Positions 26,746-36,580 of a DNA stretch of 64,000 nucleotides are shown here, in pieces. Each line of letters begins with the position of its first letter. Position 1 is the first letter of the stretch. Origin of the DNA: Burkholderia sp. 8Y (lineage in GTDB: Bacteria > Pseudomonadota > Gammaproteobacteria > Burkholderiales > Burkholderiaceae); NCBI RefSeq assembly GCF_902506145.1, contig NZ_LR733520.1, forward strand, positions 312,580 through 376,579, in the 5' to 3' direction. The translations under genes were made by a program, and so were the position numbers. The notes beneath the pieces were generated by a model. The model searched no databases and was not told the origin of the DNA. It worked only from the letters and a program-made list of their open reading frames with translations.

Positions 26746-28380
26746 CTAAACGGGCACCCCCATGGTGGGAACACCGATGGTGGGCGTCGCTCGTGTACTA
26801 AGGTTTCTGTCAGCGTGCATCGGGTTGACGCGCGCCTCACCGATACTGAAAAATGCCACCGCCTCGCTCAATTGCCGCCCCTGTTCCTCGAGCGATGTAG
26901 CGGCGGCCGCCGCCTCTTCTACCAGTGCGGCGTTTTGCTGCGTGACTTGGTCCATCTGCGTGACGGCCTGGTTCACCTGCTCGATCCCCCGGCTTTGTTC
27001 AGTCGATGCGGCGGCAATGTCGCCCATGATTTGCGTCACCCGCGCGACAGCCTGGGTGACTTCGGACATCGTCTTGCCGGCTTCGCCCGCCAGCGTGGAG
27101 CCGTCATGAATCTTGTCCACGGACGCAGTAATCAGTTCCTTGATTTCTTTTGCAGCGCTCGACGACCGTTGTGCGAGGCTTCGAACTTCACTCGCCACTA
27201 CAGCGAATCCGCGCCCTTGCTCGCCGGCGCGCGCCGCTTCCACGGCCGCATTCAATGCCAGGATGTTGGTTTGGAACGCGATGCCCTCGATGATTCCGGT
27301 GATGTCCGCAATCTTCGCAGAGCTTGCGCTGATGTCCGTCATAGTCTCGACGACGCGCCCGACAACAGCGCTGCCCTTACGGGCGACGTCCGACGCATTG
27401 CCGGCTAGGGCATTCGCCTGTTGGGCGTTGTCGGCGTTTTGTCTTACCGCGGAGGTTAGCTCCTCCATGCTCGACGCGGTCTCTTCGAGTGACGCTGCCT
27501 GCTCCTCCGTACGGGAGGACAAGTCTTGGTTTCCCGCGGCAATTTGCGCGGTCGCCGTTCCGACCGTGTCAGCGCCGCTGCGAACCTGACCGACGACGGA
27601 GATAAGACTAACGTTCATGTCGCGCAACGCTTGCAGCAGTTGACCGATCTCATCAGTCGACGTGACAGTGACGTTGCTGGTGAGGTGGCCGCGTGCCACC
27701 GCTTGAGCAACCTTCACGGCATCGCGGACCGGGCGGGTAATCGAACGTGTCAACCAGCAGGCCAAGCCAATACCGGCAAGGACGGCGCCCAGTCCGCACG
27801 AAACCATCACGAGGCGAGCGGAAGCGATCTCTTTCATGACATTTGCGGCGCTCAGCTGTGCGTTCCTTTGCTGCAAGGCAGCCATCTGGTCCACGGTCTG
27901 CTCGGTCGCCGTTGCGGCAGGGAGGGTTTGCGCGAACATCAACTGCATGGCCTCGTCTTTCCTTTCTTCGCCTAACAATTGCAGGACCTTGTTGCGCGAT
28001 TCGATGTATGCAGCGTGCCGTTGCTTGTAGGTTGCAAGAAGGTCCTTCCCCTCTGGGGACGCGATGAGATTCGCGAGAGTCGTTTCGGCCGCAGCAATGA
28101 CGTCGTGGCTGCTTTTGATGCGCTCGCGGATGCGCTCTGCTGAGCTATTGTCCGTTTCTTCCAGCAGTTGCAGCGTGTCCTTTGCGTTAGCCCGCGTCCT
28201 GCTCTCGATCGTATGCGCTGCTTCGGCCTTGGCCCAGTCAAGCTCAATGAGTTGGCGGCTGTTGTTGCCAATGCTATTTAGGCGAATCAGTCCCGTTGTG
28301 GCTAATACAGCCAGCAGCATCAATACAAATCCGAAACCTGCCCCGATCCGGACACCGACTTTCATGTTTGCGACGTTCAC
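26746..28380 (-). CDS. methyl-accepting chemotaxis protein (four-helix-bundle ligand domain)
   Basis: 544 residues. N-terminal transmembrane helix ([20 protein letters not shown]), a periplasmic all-helical domain of the 4HB_MCP type (residues about 35-185), a second transmembrane helix, HAMP ([20 protein letters not shown]), then the signalling domain with the conserved hairpin tip [20 protein letters not shown]. The tail ([15 protein letters not shown]) shows no CheR-binding pentapeptide. Ligand unknown. It links some stimulus to CheA/CheW, whose genes are not in the window. Confidence 0.95.
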   Translation of the reverse strand: MNVANMKVGVRIGAGFGFVLMLLAVLATTGLIRLNSIGNNSRQLIELDWAKAEAAHTIESRTRANAKDTLQLLEETDNSSAERIRERIKSSHDVIAAAETTLANLIASPEGKDLLATYKQRHAAYIESRNKVLQLLGEERKDEAMQLMFAQTLPAATATEQTVDQMAALQQRNAQLSAANVMKEIASARLVMVSCGLGAVLAGIGLACWLTRSITRPVRDAVKVAQAVARGHLTSNVTVTSTDEIGQLLQALRDMNVSLISVVGQVRSGADTVGTATAQIAAGNQDLSSRTEEQAASLEETASSMEELTSAVRQNADNAQQANALAGNASDVARKGSAVVGRVVETMTDISASSAKIADITGIIEGIAFQTNILALNAAVEAARAGEQGRGFAVVASEVRSLAQRSSSAAKEIKELITASVDKIHDGSTLAGEAGKTMSEVTQAVARVTQIMGDIAAASTEQSRGIEQVNQAVTQMDQVTQQNAALVEEAAAAATSLEEQGRQLSEAVAFFSIGEARVNPMHADRNLSTRATPTIGVPTMGVPV

Positions 28381-29182
28381 TTACTGTCCTTTTTGTTGAT
28401 TTTTTTTGTGCTTGCGCCCGGCCATGGCTTGCGTGCGTCAGTCAACCTTAGGCGATTGTTCTCATTACGATGAGACCGTCAGCAGTGGTACTCCCGGGTA
28501 GCACAAGGCTTAACGGGTCCTCGGGACATTTATTGACCCCGCCGGTCACAAAAACTCGGCAGCTTCGTCGATCAATCAGTAAAAGTGCCTAATGCTCTAG
28601 CGCATCGCTGAAATAACTCGAATGCAGACACTTTCCTTCAGCATCTCCTAAGGGTACCGATGCTTCCATCGTGCCTTGCCGGTGAAGCAAACGCGGCGCC
28701 GCAAGTCGAGCACCGAGCAACCAGGCCCTTTCGCCGTCCCCGTGCACCGTACGTATGGGCGCCGGCTAACGCGCCGCTCGCACCGTAAGGGCGGCCCTCG
28801 GAAGGCAAACAGGCCGACGTCATCCCGGGGCCATTAGGTCTTCGAACGGATGGAAAGGTCTGTGTAGCCTCCGTGGCTTCCGAATAGTGTCTGAACGCTG
28901 TCCGACCTGCGACGCATCCTCTCGACTTCTTGCCGACTCGGCCGCTCCACCCTTGGGCCTGACCCCGCATTTCTAGGCCGGCGTCTCGACCGTCCGGCGA
29001 CGGTTCCAAGTCAACGAAGCGCCCTCACCATAAGGAGGCAAGCGTGGCACACAGTGCAGCGACGCATAGCGGCTCTGCGCTCGGCGTCGGCGTTGCAGGC
29101 ACGGCGGCGTAGGTCGAATGCAGCGTTGCAATATTAATTTCCATGGCAACATATGTTCTACATGACACCACGAGGAGACACC
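28381..29182. other. long non-coding stretch between chemoreceptor and binding-protein gene
   Basis: About 800 bases. It contains open frames but none has a family I recognise or codon use typical of its neighbours. A purine-rich AGGAGACACC immediately precedes the ATG at 29183 and is the ribosome-binding site of the next gene. I see no clear RNA gene or repeat. Confidence 0.5.
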
Positions 29183-30088
29183 ATGGAATCGAGGCCGCTG
29201 TTCGCATCCGCTTTCGCGCTCGCCGCGCTTTTAGGCTTCACCGCGCCCAGCTACGGCGAGGACGGCCAGTCGACGCTCGACAAGATACAGCGGGTCAATC
29301 TAATCGCAATCGGCCATCGGGAGACGTCGGTTCCTTTTTCGTATGTGGATGCGAGCAACAATGTCGTTGGCTTCTCGCAGGACCTGTGCAACAAGGTGAT
29401 CGACGCTGTGAAGGCGAAGACAAAGCATCCTGATCTGCGCGTGCGTTTCATCCCGGTTACGTCCCAGAACCGCATCTCGCTCGTGCAGAACGGCACTGTC
29501 GATCTCGAATGCGGCGTGACGACCAATCTCGCCTCGCGGCAAAATCAGGTCGCGTTTTCGGATACGTTCTTCGTCGCAACGACGAGATTGCTCACCAGAA
29601 AGGACTCGGGCATCAGGGACTTCCCCGACCTCGCAGGCAAGACCGTGGTGACGAATCAGGGCACCACATCGGAACGCATTCTGCGCAAGATGAACGAAGA
29701 GAAGAAGATGAACATGAGCATCATCAGCGCGAAGGACTACGGGGAGGGGCGGGTAACGCTCGAAACGGGTCGCGCGGTGGCGTACATGATGGACGACGTG
29801 CTGCTCGCGGGCACCCGTTCATTGACGGCAAAGCCCGCGGACTGGGTGCTCGTCGGCACGCCGCAATCGTCGGAAGCCTACGGCTTCATGCTGCGCAAGG
29901 GCGATCCAGAGTTTAAAAAACTCGTGGACGACACGATGAGCGCGGTGATGAAGAGTCCCGAGATCAAGACAATGTACAACAAGTGGTTCATGGCGCCCGT
30001 ACCGCCGAAAAACATCAACTTCGACTTCCCGATGAGTGAGCAGGTTCAGAAGCTTTACGCTGCGCCGAATGACAAGGCGTTTGAATGA
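29183..30088 (+). CDS. amino-acid ABC transporter periplasmic binding protein (GltI-like)
   Basis: 301 residues. Signal peptide SRPLFASAFALAALLGFTAP ending near SYGE; then the SBP_bac_3 fold: LIAIGHRETSVPFSYVD, GFSQDLCNKVIDAVK, LVQNGTVDLECGVTTNLASR, SDTFFVATTRLLTRKDSGI. These match the glutamate/aspartate-type binding proteins. The start is set by AGGAG just before ATG 29183. No permease or ATPase gene is adjacent, so it must use a transporter encoded elsewhere or serve as a sensor partner. Confidence 0.92.
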   Translation: MESRPLFASAFALAALLGFTAPSYGEDGQSTLDKIQRVNLIAIGHRETSVPFSYVDASNNVVGFSQDLCNKVIDAVKAKTKHPDLRVRFIPVTSQNRISLVQNGTVDLECGVTTNLASRQNQVAFSDTFFVATTRLLTRKDSGIRDFPDLAGKTVVTNQGTTSERILRKMNEEKKMNMSIISAKDYGEGRVTLETGRAVAYMMDDVLLAGTRSLTAKPADWVLVGTPQSSEAYGFMLRKGDPEFKKLVDDTMSAVMKSPEIKTMYNKWFMAPVPPKNINFDFPMSEQVQKLYAAPNDKAFE

Positions 30089-30124
30089 TGTGCGTGCCGG
30101 GGGAACGCGTGCTCGGCACACTTC

Positions 30125-30679
30125 TTACTCTGGAAAGGGCAGTTCGGTTTGCCCTTCAGCTCGCATGCCGAAGGTATTCAGTGTCATTGCGACCAAAGTG
30201 TAATAGCCCAACAGTCCGACGAGATTGACTACGACCGTGTGACCGAAGCGCGCGACCGCAGCGTCATACGTCGCATCGCTGACGCGCTTCGTCTCACACA
30301 GCTCGCTCGCGAACTCGACGATGAGCTTGTCGTCAGCATCGGCAAAGTTGGGCTTGCCACGCGCCCTGAGCGCCTCGGCAACGTCCGCCGGTACGCCTGC
30401 ATCGAGCGCTATCGGAAGGTGGATGTGCCATTCCGCCTGCGAGCGCCACTGCGCTGCAATTACAAGAATCGCGAGTTCCGACAAACGCAGCGGGAGGCCG
30501 GTCTTGTACCGGCAAAACACACCGAGCTTTTGCGCTGTTTGCGCAAGCTCGGGGCTGAATATCCAGCCGAGAAAGGGTCCGTTCAGATTGCCGCGCGGAC
30601 CGCTCAGGATGTCCTGAAGCACAGCCTTCTGCTCGTCGGATGCGTCAGCGCTTTCGAAGTCGGGTAGTCTCTTGCTCAT
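30125..30679 (-). CDS. carboxymuconolactone decarboxylase family protein
   Basis: 184 residues with the alpha-helical AhpD/CMD core: RLSELAILVIAAQWRSQAEW, HIHLPIALDAGVPADVAEAL. The redox CxxC of AhpD is missing (its place carries no cysteine pair), so a peroxidase role is unlikely; a decarboxylase or lactonase-like role is more plausible. It is convergent with the binding-protein gene (36 bases between stops). Substrate unknown. Confidence 0.85.
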   Translation of the reverse strand: MSKRLPDFESADASDEQKAVLQDILSGPRGNLNGPFLGWIFSPELAQTAQKLGVFCRYKTGLPLRLSELAILVIAAQWRSQAEWHIHLPIALDAGVPADVAEALRARGKPNFADADDKLIVEFASELCETKRVSDATYDAAVARFGHTVVVNLVGLLGYYTLVAMTLNTFGMRAEGQTELPFPE

Positions 30680-30874
30680 GTCAATTCTCGTTCATCGGGT
30701 CGATGGAGCCGGTAACAGTGCCGTGCGCTCCCAGGCAAGTGCGTTCATCGACTACTGTGTCGTTAACCCGCGCCTAGCGGCCGGCGCTCGGATAGCACGC
30801 GCAGCGTGATGAGTGAAACACCTGCCAACGCGAGCCGTTCATCGCGTGCTGTCGCTCGTCGCACTCGTGGGTGA

Positions 30875-32224
30875 TTAGGCCTTCGCGCCGATCGCGCCGA
30901 TCGCGCCGAGTGCGCCTTCGATCGCGTCGCTAAGCCGCTCGACGATCGTTTCGATTTGCTCGCTCGTGGTGATGAACGGCGGAGCAAGCAAAACATGATC
31001 GCCTATCCTGCCATCGACGGTGCCGCCCATTGGGTAGACCATCAGGCCGCGTTTCATCGCCTCACTTTTGATGACCGCGTGCAGCTTGTGCTTCGGATCG
31101 AATGGTGTCTTGCTCTCACGATCCTGCACGAGTTCGACCCCTGTGAACAGGCCGCGTCCGCGTACGTCGCCCACGAACGGATGGTGGGCGTGACGTTCGC
31201 GGAGCAACGCGCGCAATTGCTGGCCGCGCACCTTCACGTTGTCGAGCAGCGCGTCTTCTGCGATTACCTTCTGTACTTCCAGCGCCCCGGCGCAGGCCGT
31301 GGCATGGCCGATATATGTGTGACCGTGCTGAAAGAAACCCGAGCCCCCGACGATCGTATCGAAGATCTCGTTGCTCAGCAGCGTCGCCCCGATCGGCTGA
31401 TATCCCGCGCCGAGACCTTTTGCGATTGCAAGGATGTCAGGCGACACCCCGTCTTCCTCGCATGCGAACAGGTAGCCTGTGCGGCCCATGCCCGACATCA
31501 CTTCGTCGAGAATCAGCAATACGCCGTGCTTGTCGCAGACCGCGCGGACCTTCTTGAAGTACTCGCGCACCGGGGGCACTGCACCCGCCGTTGCGCCGAC
31601 GACCGTTTCCGCGACGAACGCCGCAACCGACTCCGGTCCCAAGCCGAGAATCTTCGCTTCGAGTTCGTCGGCCAAACGCTGCGCGAAGGCTTCGTCGGTT
31701 TCGCCCGCCCGCTGCTCGCGATAAGCGAAGCACGGGGTCAGGTGATGCGCTTCCATCAGGAGGGGCAGGAACGGCTCTCGACGCCATGCGTTGCCCCCGA
31801 TCGCGAGTGCACCCAGTGTATTACCGTGATAGCTCTGGCGCCGCGCAAGGAAATGGCGGCGCCCGGGTTCGCCCTTCTCGACGAAGTACTGGCGCGCAAG
31901 CTTCAGCGCGGCCTCCATCGCTTCGGAACCGCCGGAGACGAAGTAGACGTGGCCAAGGTTTTTCGGGGCCGCTTCGACGAGCATATCGGCGAGCGCCTCG
32001 GCCGGTTCAGTCGTGAAGAACGAAGTGTGCGCGTAAGCTAACTGCTGCACCTGGCGTTGAATTGCCTCGATCACGCGGGGATGGCTGTGGCCAAGACAGG
32101 AGACCGCGGCCCCGCCGCACGCGTCGATGTAGCGTCGGCCTGCCGAATCGACTATCTCTATGCCATCGCCGCGTACCGCGACGGGAAGTACGGCGAGCGG
32201 CGCGCGATGCAATACGTTAGTCAT
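30875..32224 (-). CDS. class III aminotransferase (PLP-dependent)
   Basis: 449 residues from ATG at 32224 (the open frame runs further but without support). Class III features: DACGGAAVSCLGHSHPRVIE, YFVSGGSEAMEAALKLARQY, SYHGNTLGALAIGGN, LILDEVMSGMGRTG with the PLP Asp, and the lysine in AIAKGLGAGYQPIGA. It probably transfers an amino group from an omega- or beta-amino compound. The C-terminal GAIGAIGAKA comes from a short DNA repeat. Its upstream neighbour on the same strand is downstream in reading terms: the RpiR gene lies 102 bases away and may share regulation. Confidence 0.92.
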   Translation of the reverse strand: MTNVLHRAPLAVLPVAVRGDGIEIVDSAGRRYIDACGGAAVSCLGHSHPRVIEAIQRQVQQLAYAHTSFFTTEPAEALADMLVEAAPKNLGHVYFVSGGSEAMEAALKLARQYFVEKGEPGRRHFLARRQSYHGNTLGALAIGGNAWRREPFLPLLMEAHHLTPCFAYREQRAGETDEAFAQRLADELEAKILGLGPESVAAFVAETVVGATAGAVPPVREYFKKVRAVCDKHGVLLILDEVMSGMGRTGYLFACEEDGVSPDILAIAKGLGAGYQPIGATLLSNEIFDTIVGGSGFFQHGHTYIGHATACAGALEVQKVIAEDALLDNVKVRGQQLRALLRERHAHHPFVGDVRGRGLFTGVELVQDRESKTPFDPKHKLHAVIKSEAMKRGLMVYPMGGTVDGRIGDHVLLAPPFITTSEQIETIVERLSDAIEGALGAIGAIGAKA

Positions 32225-32326
32225 ACCGGTGCCCCTCCGAGGCGCGTGCAACGCGCGATGTTTTGGGGCTATCATACCGCAACATCCGTTGCGTATAGCG
32301 TCTGGGGGGTAACTGAGCGTGGTTCG

Positions 32327-33217
32327 CTAGCTGGCGGAGTATGCCCCTTGAGAGTGAAGTGCGAGTTCCGCTTCTTCCAGATTCGCGATCGCGTCTTTGC
32401 CCTCGAGCGCAAGCAGTTGTGCAATGAGCATTTCTGCAAGCGCCGACGCGGCCACAAGCGAAGGAAAGAATGACGGCGAATCGTGCGCGAAGACCATGAT
32501 GTGGTCCGCGTTGAGGGCGATGGGCGACACCGCGCTGTCAGTAATCGCGATGAGCTTGGCGCCGCGGTCAACCGCCGCCTCTGCGACGCGCACTGCTTCG
32601 ACGGAGTACGGCGCGAAGCTGACCACGACGGTCGCATGGCGCTTCGCAATGCCGCGCAGTTGCATCTCGAGCGTGCCGGCTTCGCCCGAGATCAAGCTGA
32701 CGGACGGTCGAAACAGGCGGTAACCGTAGAGCAGGGTGAAGGCGACCGGGTAACACGAGCGAAAGCCCGCGATATGTACGTGCGGTGCCTTCTTCAATAT
32801 CTTCGCCGCTTCCATGACGCCATCAGCGTTTTGTGCGAGGGTGAGCTCAAGGTTGTGAGATTGTGCTTGCGCGAGGTCGCGGCTCAGACGATTGTCGGAT
32901 CTGCCTTTAACTAGCGAACGTGCGCGAGTCGTGAGCGGCTCAGGGCGCGTGCGCACTCGGCTCACGAAAATCTCGCGAAGCTCGTTCCAGCCGGAGAAAC
33001 CGAGATGTTGCGCGAGGCGGACCATTGCGGCCGGCTGGACGTTCGCACGTTCGGCCACCTTGCGCATGGAGAGGACAGCTACTTCATCCGGGGAGTCGAG
33101 CAGGAAGGCGGCACCCGCCTGGAATTGCGGACTTAGGTCGGGGAAACGGTCGCGGATGGTCGCTGCTAGCTGATCGAAAGTGAGCACGGTGCGGTTCGGA
33201 TGATGCGGAGCTGACAT
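32327..33217 (-). CDS. MurR/RpiR-family transcriptional regulator
   Basis: 296 residues. N-terminal HTH_6 domain (MRKVAERANVQPAAMVRLAQHLGF, about residues 50-75) and a C-terminal SIS domain (VHIAGFRSCYPVAFTLLYGY, VVVSFAPYSVEAVRVAEAA, LIAITDSAVSPIALNADHIM). RpiR regulators sense sugar phosphates or amino-sugar derivatives. It is directly upstream of the aminotransferase on the same strand, so it likely controls it, by co-transcription or from its own promoter. Confidence 0.92.
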   Translation of the reverse strand: MSAPHHPNRTVLTFDQLAATIRDRFPDLSPQFQAGAAFLLDSPDEVAVLSMRKVAERANVQPAAMVRLAQHLGFSGWNELREIFVSRVRTRPEPLTTRARSLVKGRSDNRLSRDLAQAQSHNLELTLAQNADGVMEAAKILKKAPHVHIAGFRSCYPVAFTLLYGYRLFRPSVSLISGEAGTLEMQLRGIAKRHATVVVSFAPYSVEAVRVAEAAVDRGAKLIAITDSAVSPIALNADHIMVFAHDSPSFFPSLVAASALAEMLIAQLLALEGKDAIANLEEAELALHSQGAYSAS

Positions 33218-33325
33218 TTAAGCACGATCGTGAAGCTTGTTGCGAAGAAGCCCCGTAAATCGGGGACTCAAACTTACTCGGTCTTCCGGCGGGTGTTTAT
33301 TTCGCGCAGCTAGGGCAAACCAGCC

Positions 33326-33352
33326 TTAAGGCTTCACTGCGCCTGCCGTAAT
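33326..33352 (+). promoter_or_regulatory. candidate FliA (sigma-28) promoter of chemoreceptor gene
   Basis: TTAA, 15 bases, then GCCGTAAT. The consensus is TAAA-N15-GCCGATAA, so three of four and five of eight positions agree with exact spacing. It lies 74 bases upstream of the ATG of a chemotaxis receptor, a class normally in the flagellar regulon. Confidence 0.45.
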
Positions 33353-33425
33353 ACGCCTAAGACCGCAGAGTCCAGCACGGACTGCGCCGTTGCGCCGGCA
33401 TAAATAATCCAGAGAGGCTCGTAGC

Positions 33426-34982
33426 ATGAAGTTGTCGTTCGTTCAAAAACTGTGGCTTCCGTTGGTGTTGAGCCTGTTCTGTCTTGCCGGCCTGTCGTTC
33501 TACAACGCGTACCATACCCGCGACGTCCGATTGGAAGAGCGGAAGGCGGACCTGAAGCATGCGTCAGAGATTGCTCTGAGCGAAGTGAAGAGCTTCGCCG
33601 CGGCCGCCGCTACGGGCGCGATGACCCCGGAAGATGCAAAGAAGCTGGCGCTGGAAAGTGTTCGCAACATTCGCTACGGCGAGAGCGGTTACTTCACGCT
33701 CCTGAATTCGCATCCGACGGTGCTGATGCACCCCATGAAGCCTGAGATGAACGGCAAGGACGTCGGAAGCTACCGAGACCCCAACGGCGTCGCCCTCTAT
33801 ATTGACGCGGTCAAGGTCACGCAAAACGGCGCGCAGGGCTTTACGACGTTCTCCTTTCCCAGGCCCGGTTCGAGCGAACCGGTGCCAAAGATCTCGTACA
33901 ACGTGTCTTATCAACCGTGGGACTGGATTCTGATGACCGGCGTGTACGTCGACGACATTGACGCCGCTTTCCACGCCAGCCTGCTCCAGAGCTTTGGCAT
34001 TCTGCTCGCGCTGGCTATCGTGCTGTCGGGCGTTGTGGTCGTCCTGAACAGAGGCATCATGCGCTCACTCGGTGGCGAGCCGTCTTACGCGGCGCAGATT
34101 GCCAGCCGGATCGCGGACAACGATCTCACGGCCGTCGTGAATACCGTGCCAGGCGACCGCACGAGCTTGCTCTTCTCGATGAAGCGCATGCAAGAGCAAC
34201 TGACCGGCACGATCAACGCGATCAAAACATCGGCGGGTTCCATCGCCACCGCGACGAGCCAGATCGCAGCGGGAAACCAGGATCTCTCTCAGCGCACTGA
34301 GGAGCAGGCCGCGTCCCTGCAAGAAACCGCCGCCAGCATGGAGGAACTGACCTCCACGGTCACCCAGAACGCGGACAACGCCCGCCAGGCGAGCCAGCTT
34401 GCCGTGCAGGCGGCGGAAGTTGCAAGTCAGGGCAGTGGGGTCGTTTCCCGAGTGGTCGAGACGATGGAGGGCATCAACCGCAGTTCGGACAAGATCGCCG
34501 ATATCGTCGGCATCATCGAAGGCATTGCCTTCCAGACGAACATCCTGGCGCTCAACGCAGCGGTGGAAGCCGCCCGCGCAGGCGAGCAAGGCCGAGGATT
34601 CGCGGTGGTGGCGTCCGAGGTCCGGTCGCTCGCGCAACGCTCCGCGACAGCCTCGAAAGAGGTGAAGGAACTTATCCAGGACTCCGTGCAGCGCGTGCAG
34701 GCCGGAAGAACCTACGTGGAAGAAGCGGGCACGACGATGGATGAGATCACCCGCGCGGTCAAACGGGTGACGGACATCATGGGCGAGATCGCGGCGGCGT
34801 CCACCGAGCAGAGCAAAGGCATCGGACAGGTCAATCAGGCTGTGACGCAGATGGACGAGGTGACGCAGCAGAACGCGGCGCTGGTGGAGCAGGCCGCAGC
34901 CGCAGCCAACTCACTGGCGACGCAGGCGGGCGACTTGAAGGCTTCGGTGTCGACTTTCAAGCTGCAGCCCGCCCACGCTTAA
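33426..34982 (+). CDS. methyl-accepting chemotaxis protein with sCache_2 sensor
   Basis: 518 residues. Two transmembrane helices (about 9-27 and 187-208) flank a periplasmic single Cache domain: [41 protein letters not shown] and [17 protein letters not shown] are the sCache_2 signature for small organic acids. HAMP follows, then the signalling domain with [20 protein letters not shown]. Like the other receptor it ends without a CheR-binding pentapeptide. A candidate FliA promoter is upstream. Confidence 0.95.
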   Translation: MKLSFVQKLWLPLVLSLFCLAGLSFYNAYHTRDVRLEERKADLKHASEIALSEVKSFAAAAATGAMTPEDAKKLALESVRNIRYGESGYFTLLNSHPTVLMHPMKPEMNGKDVGSYRDPNGVALYIDAVKVTQNGAQGFTTFSFPRPGSSEPVPKISYNVSYQPWDWILMTGVYVDDIDAAFHASLLQSFGILLALAIVLSGVVVVLNRGIMRSLGGEPSYAAQIASRIADNDLTAVVNTVPGDRTSLLFSMKRMQEQLTGTINAIKTSAGSIATATSQIAAGNQDLSQRTEEQAASLQETAASMEELTSTVTQNADNARQASQLAVQAAEVASQGSGVVSRVVETMEGINRSSDKIADIVGIIEGIAFQTNILALNAAVEAARAGEQGRGFAVVASEVRSLAQRSATASKEVKELIQDSVQRVQAGRTYVEEAGTTMDEITRAVKRVTDIMGEIAAASTEQSKGIGQVNQAVTQMDEVTQQNAALVEQAAAAANSLATQAGDLKASVSTFKLQPAHA

Positions 34983-35045
34983 GAATCGCATCCGTAGGCT
35001 CGGGCGTTCAGTCTCAAAGCCGGCGGCGCTTGCACCGAGAGATGC

Positions 35046-35063
35046 GCTCGGGCCGGCCCGAGC
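35046..35063. repeat. perfect 18-bp palindrome after chemoreceptor gene
   Basis: GCTCGGGCC followed by GGCCCGAGC, 63 bases after the stop. There is no T tract, so a Rho-independent terminator is doubtful; it may be a protein-binding site or an mRNA 3'-end hairpin. Confidence 0.4.
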
Positions 35064-35102
35064 CCGGCGTGGGGCGTCGGTCCTAGCCCATGCGCAAATG
35101 CC

Positions 35103-35963
35103 TTATAGCGTCTTATTCGTCGTCGGCACAGCCGGGGCGGTGCCCTCCCTCGCGGCGGTGCGTTCGACTTCGACTTCGGTGCCGCGCACCGTATCCGTGA
35201 TCGTCTCCGTCCGGTTGGAGCTTTCCTTGCCGACGACCACTTCCTCGACGACGCGCGCCGTCTTCGCCACGACCGGTTGCTCAGCGGTTTCCTTAACCTC
35301 GACGAAGCCTTCCTTCAGATCCGCTGCGGTCGCCGGACGGTCCACCGCGCGGCGCTCGATGCTCGCATGCTCCTCGCGCAGATTCACGGACTCGGTGACC
35401 GGCGTCTCGGTCATTCGCGAGTACACGCGCACGCCACCGGTTTGAACCTCGCGCTTGCCGACTTCCAGCGACTCCTGCACCACCGGAAAGGCCTGCCTTT
35501 CCGCTGCCATCTCGTCCGCAGTATAGGCGGGCGCGTTGCGGTCGTATCCGGTGTAGCCCGTGTTGCGCCATTGCGCGACACGCGAATCGATGTCAATTGC
35601 ACCGGCCGCATACAGCGCGTCGCGCACGCGTTCGGTCGACGTTCCATCTGGCACGCCCACCGACAGCAGTGCGCTGCCACGACGCACCGCCTCCTGATAA
35701 TGGCCGATCTCTTCTGGGCGGTCATCGTCGCCGAACAGGCTCTTGAAGAAGTGTTCGACGCGGCCCATTGCGCCTTCGTGCGTCTCGTCAACGGGACGGT
35801 CCGTCGCGACATCGCGCGTGGCAGCGCCCGAGGTCAGCGACAAGTCTGCATCGTTCGAGTGCACGCTCATGTCTGCGCGCGCGATGCCTTCTGCTTCGAG
35901 GCGGGTCTGGGCGAGCTCGGCATCCTGGAAAGTATTAAATACACCAACGATAGTCTGGGTCAT
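35103..35963 (-). CDS. YsnF/AvaK-like DUF2382 stress protein
   Basis: 286 residues from ATG at 35963 (MTQTIVGVFNTFQDAELAQT). N-terminal ferredoxin-like 'general stress protein 17M'-type fold (residues 1-120), then the DUF2382 domain (FPVVQESLEVGKREVQTGGV, RVYSRMTETPVTESVNLREE) repeated once (FVEVKETAEQPVVAKTARVV). Such proteins are linked to stress or PRC-barrel functions, but no enzyme activity is known. Stands alone between a chemoreceptor and the insertion sequences. Confidence 0.85.
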   Translation of the reverse strand: MTQTIVGVFNTFQDAELAQTRLEAEGIARADMSVHSNDADLSLTSGAATRDVATDRPVDETHEGAMGRVEHFFKSLFGDDDRPEEIGHYQEAVRRGSALLSVGVPDGTSTERVRDALYAAGAIDIDSRVAQWRNTGYTGYDRNAPAYTADEMAAERQAFPVVQESLEVGKREVQTGGVRVYSRMTETPVTESVNLREEHASIERRAVDRPATAADLKEGFVEVKETAEQPVVAKTARVVEEVVVGKESSNRTETITDTVRGTEVEVERTAAREGTAPAVPTTNKTL

Positions 35964-36065
35964 TGCGGCATCTCCGAAAAAAAAGGCGTACGCAAGCCGG
36001 AAGGTGAAGCGCGTCCGACAAGGACCGCAACGGGCGTTCCAGCCGTCTATCGGCTTGCTTCGCAT

Positions 36066-36288
36066 TTTTAGGAGGCTGGAACCCTTTCTGATGTTGGCGT
36101 TGGGTGAGGAAATGTGAGGAATTCCCCTGTTAACTCTAGGAAAATTCCCTGCGAATTGTCAGGAATTCCCTGTTCCTGTGGGTAACGCCAGCTACACCGA
36201 GAATTTGGCTCAGTGACGCCGTTGGGTTACCGGGCCCGTAAAGGAGCTGAGCGAGGAGGGATGGCTCATTGAGTGGGAAGGCATCAAG
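36066..36288 (+). pseudogene. left part of the gene broken by the IS256-family insertion
   Basis: Joining bases up to 36288 with those after 40230 (removing one copy of the target duplication) gives a continuous frame RRWVTGPVKELSEEGWLIEW, then EGIKARRKVTALRFTLADAP and an ending at TGA 40346-40348. A TGA just before RRW breaks the frame further upstream. The winged-helix-like character (KELSEEGWLI, ARRKVTALRFT) resembles the C-terminal domain of plasmid Rep_3 initiators, but this is only an impression. Confidence 0.4.
36281..36288. repeat. target-site duplication of the IS256-family element (left copy)
   Basis: GCATCAAG here is repeated exactly at 40223-40230, directly outside the inverted ends of the element. 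Eight bases is the usual duplication for the IS256 family. Confidence 0.8.
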
Positions 36289-36408
36289 GGTAGTGTGCTG
36301 AACGATGTGCAAAAACGCTGAGGCGTCAGGAGCGCAGAGGCGGGGGTGGCCGTGGTGTAAGTTGATGAATGTCCGGTTCGTCAACCTGCCCTCGGGAGGG
36401 CTTACACC

Positions 36409-36511
36409 ATGGCCACGACCAAGCGTAGTACGAACCGGCCGTCAGCGGAAGCGCTGGTTGCCGGCGACCGGCATCTGATGAAGGCGCTCATGAAGGATGC
36501 GCTGCAGGAAG
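36409..36511 (+). pseudogene. IS256-family transposase, 5' fragment
   Basis: ATG 36409 begins MATTKRSTNRPSAEALVAGD and runs through LMKDALQE, where IS66 starts. Joining it to base 39018 restores the uninterrupted frame ALQEVLEAEMTELLG. The full gene would encode 398 residues, normal for the family. Confidence 0.9.
36504..36511. repeat. target-site duplication of IS66 (left copy)
   Basis: GCAGGAAG, repeated exactly at 39010-39017 on the other side of the IS66 element. Eight bases is the standard duplication for IS66-family elements. Confidence 0.9.
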
Positions 36512-36580
36512 GTAAGCGACTTGCCAAGGCCGTTGGTACAAGCCCGCGCGCCGGTGGCATGATGGCCTCGGGTGGAGCGG

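Noticed and set aside
28638-29009. A 123-codon minus-strand frame with a CSTCGAAF-like piece
   Set aside because: No ribosome-binding site or family; the Cys pair alone is not enough to call a zinc protein.
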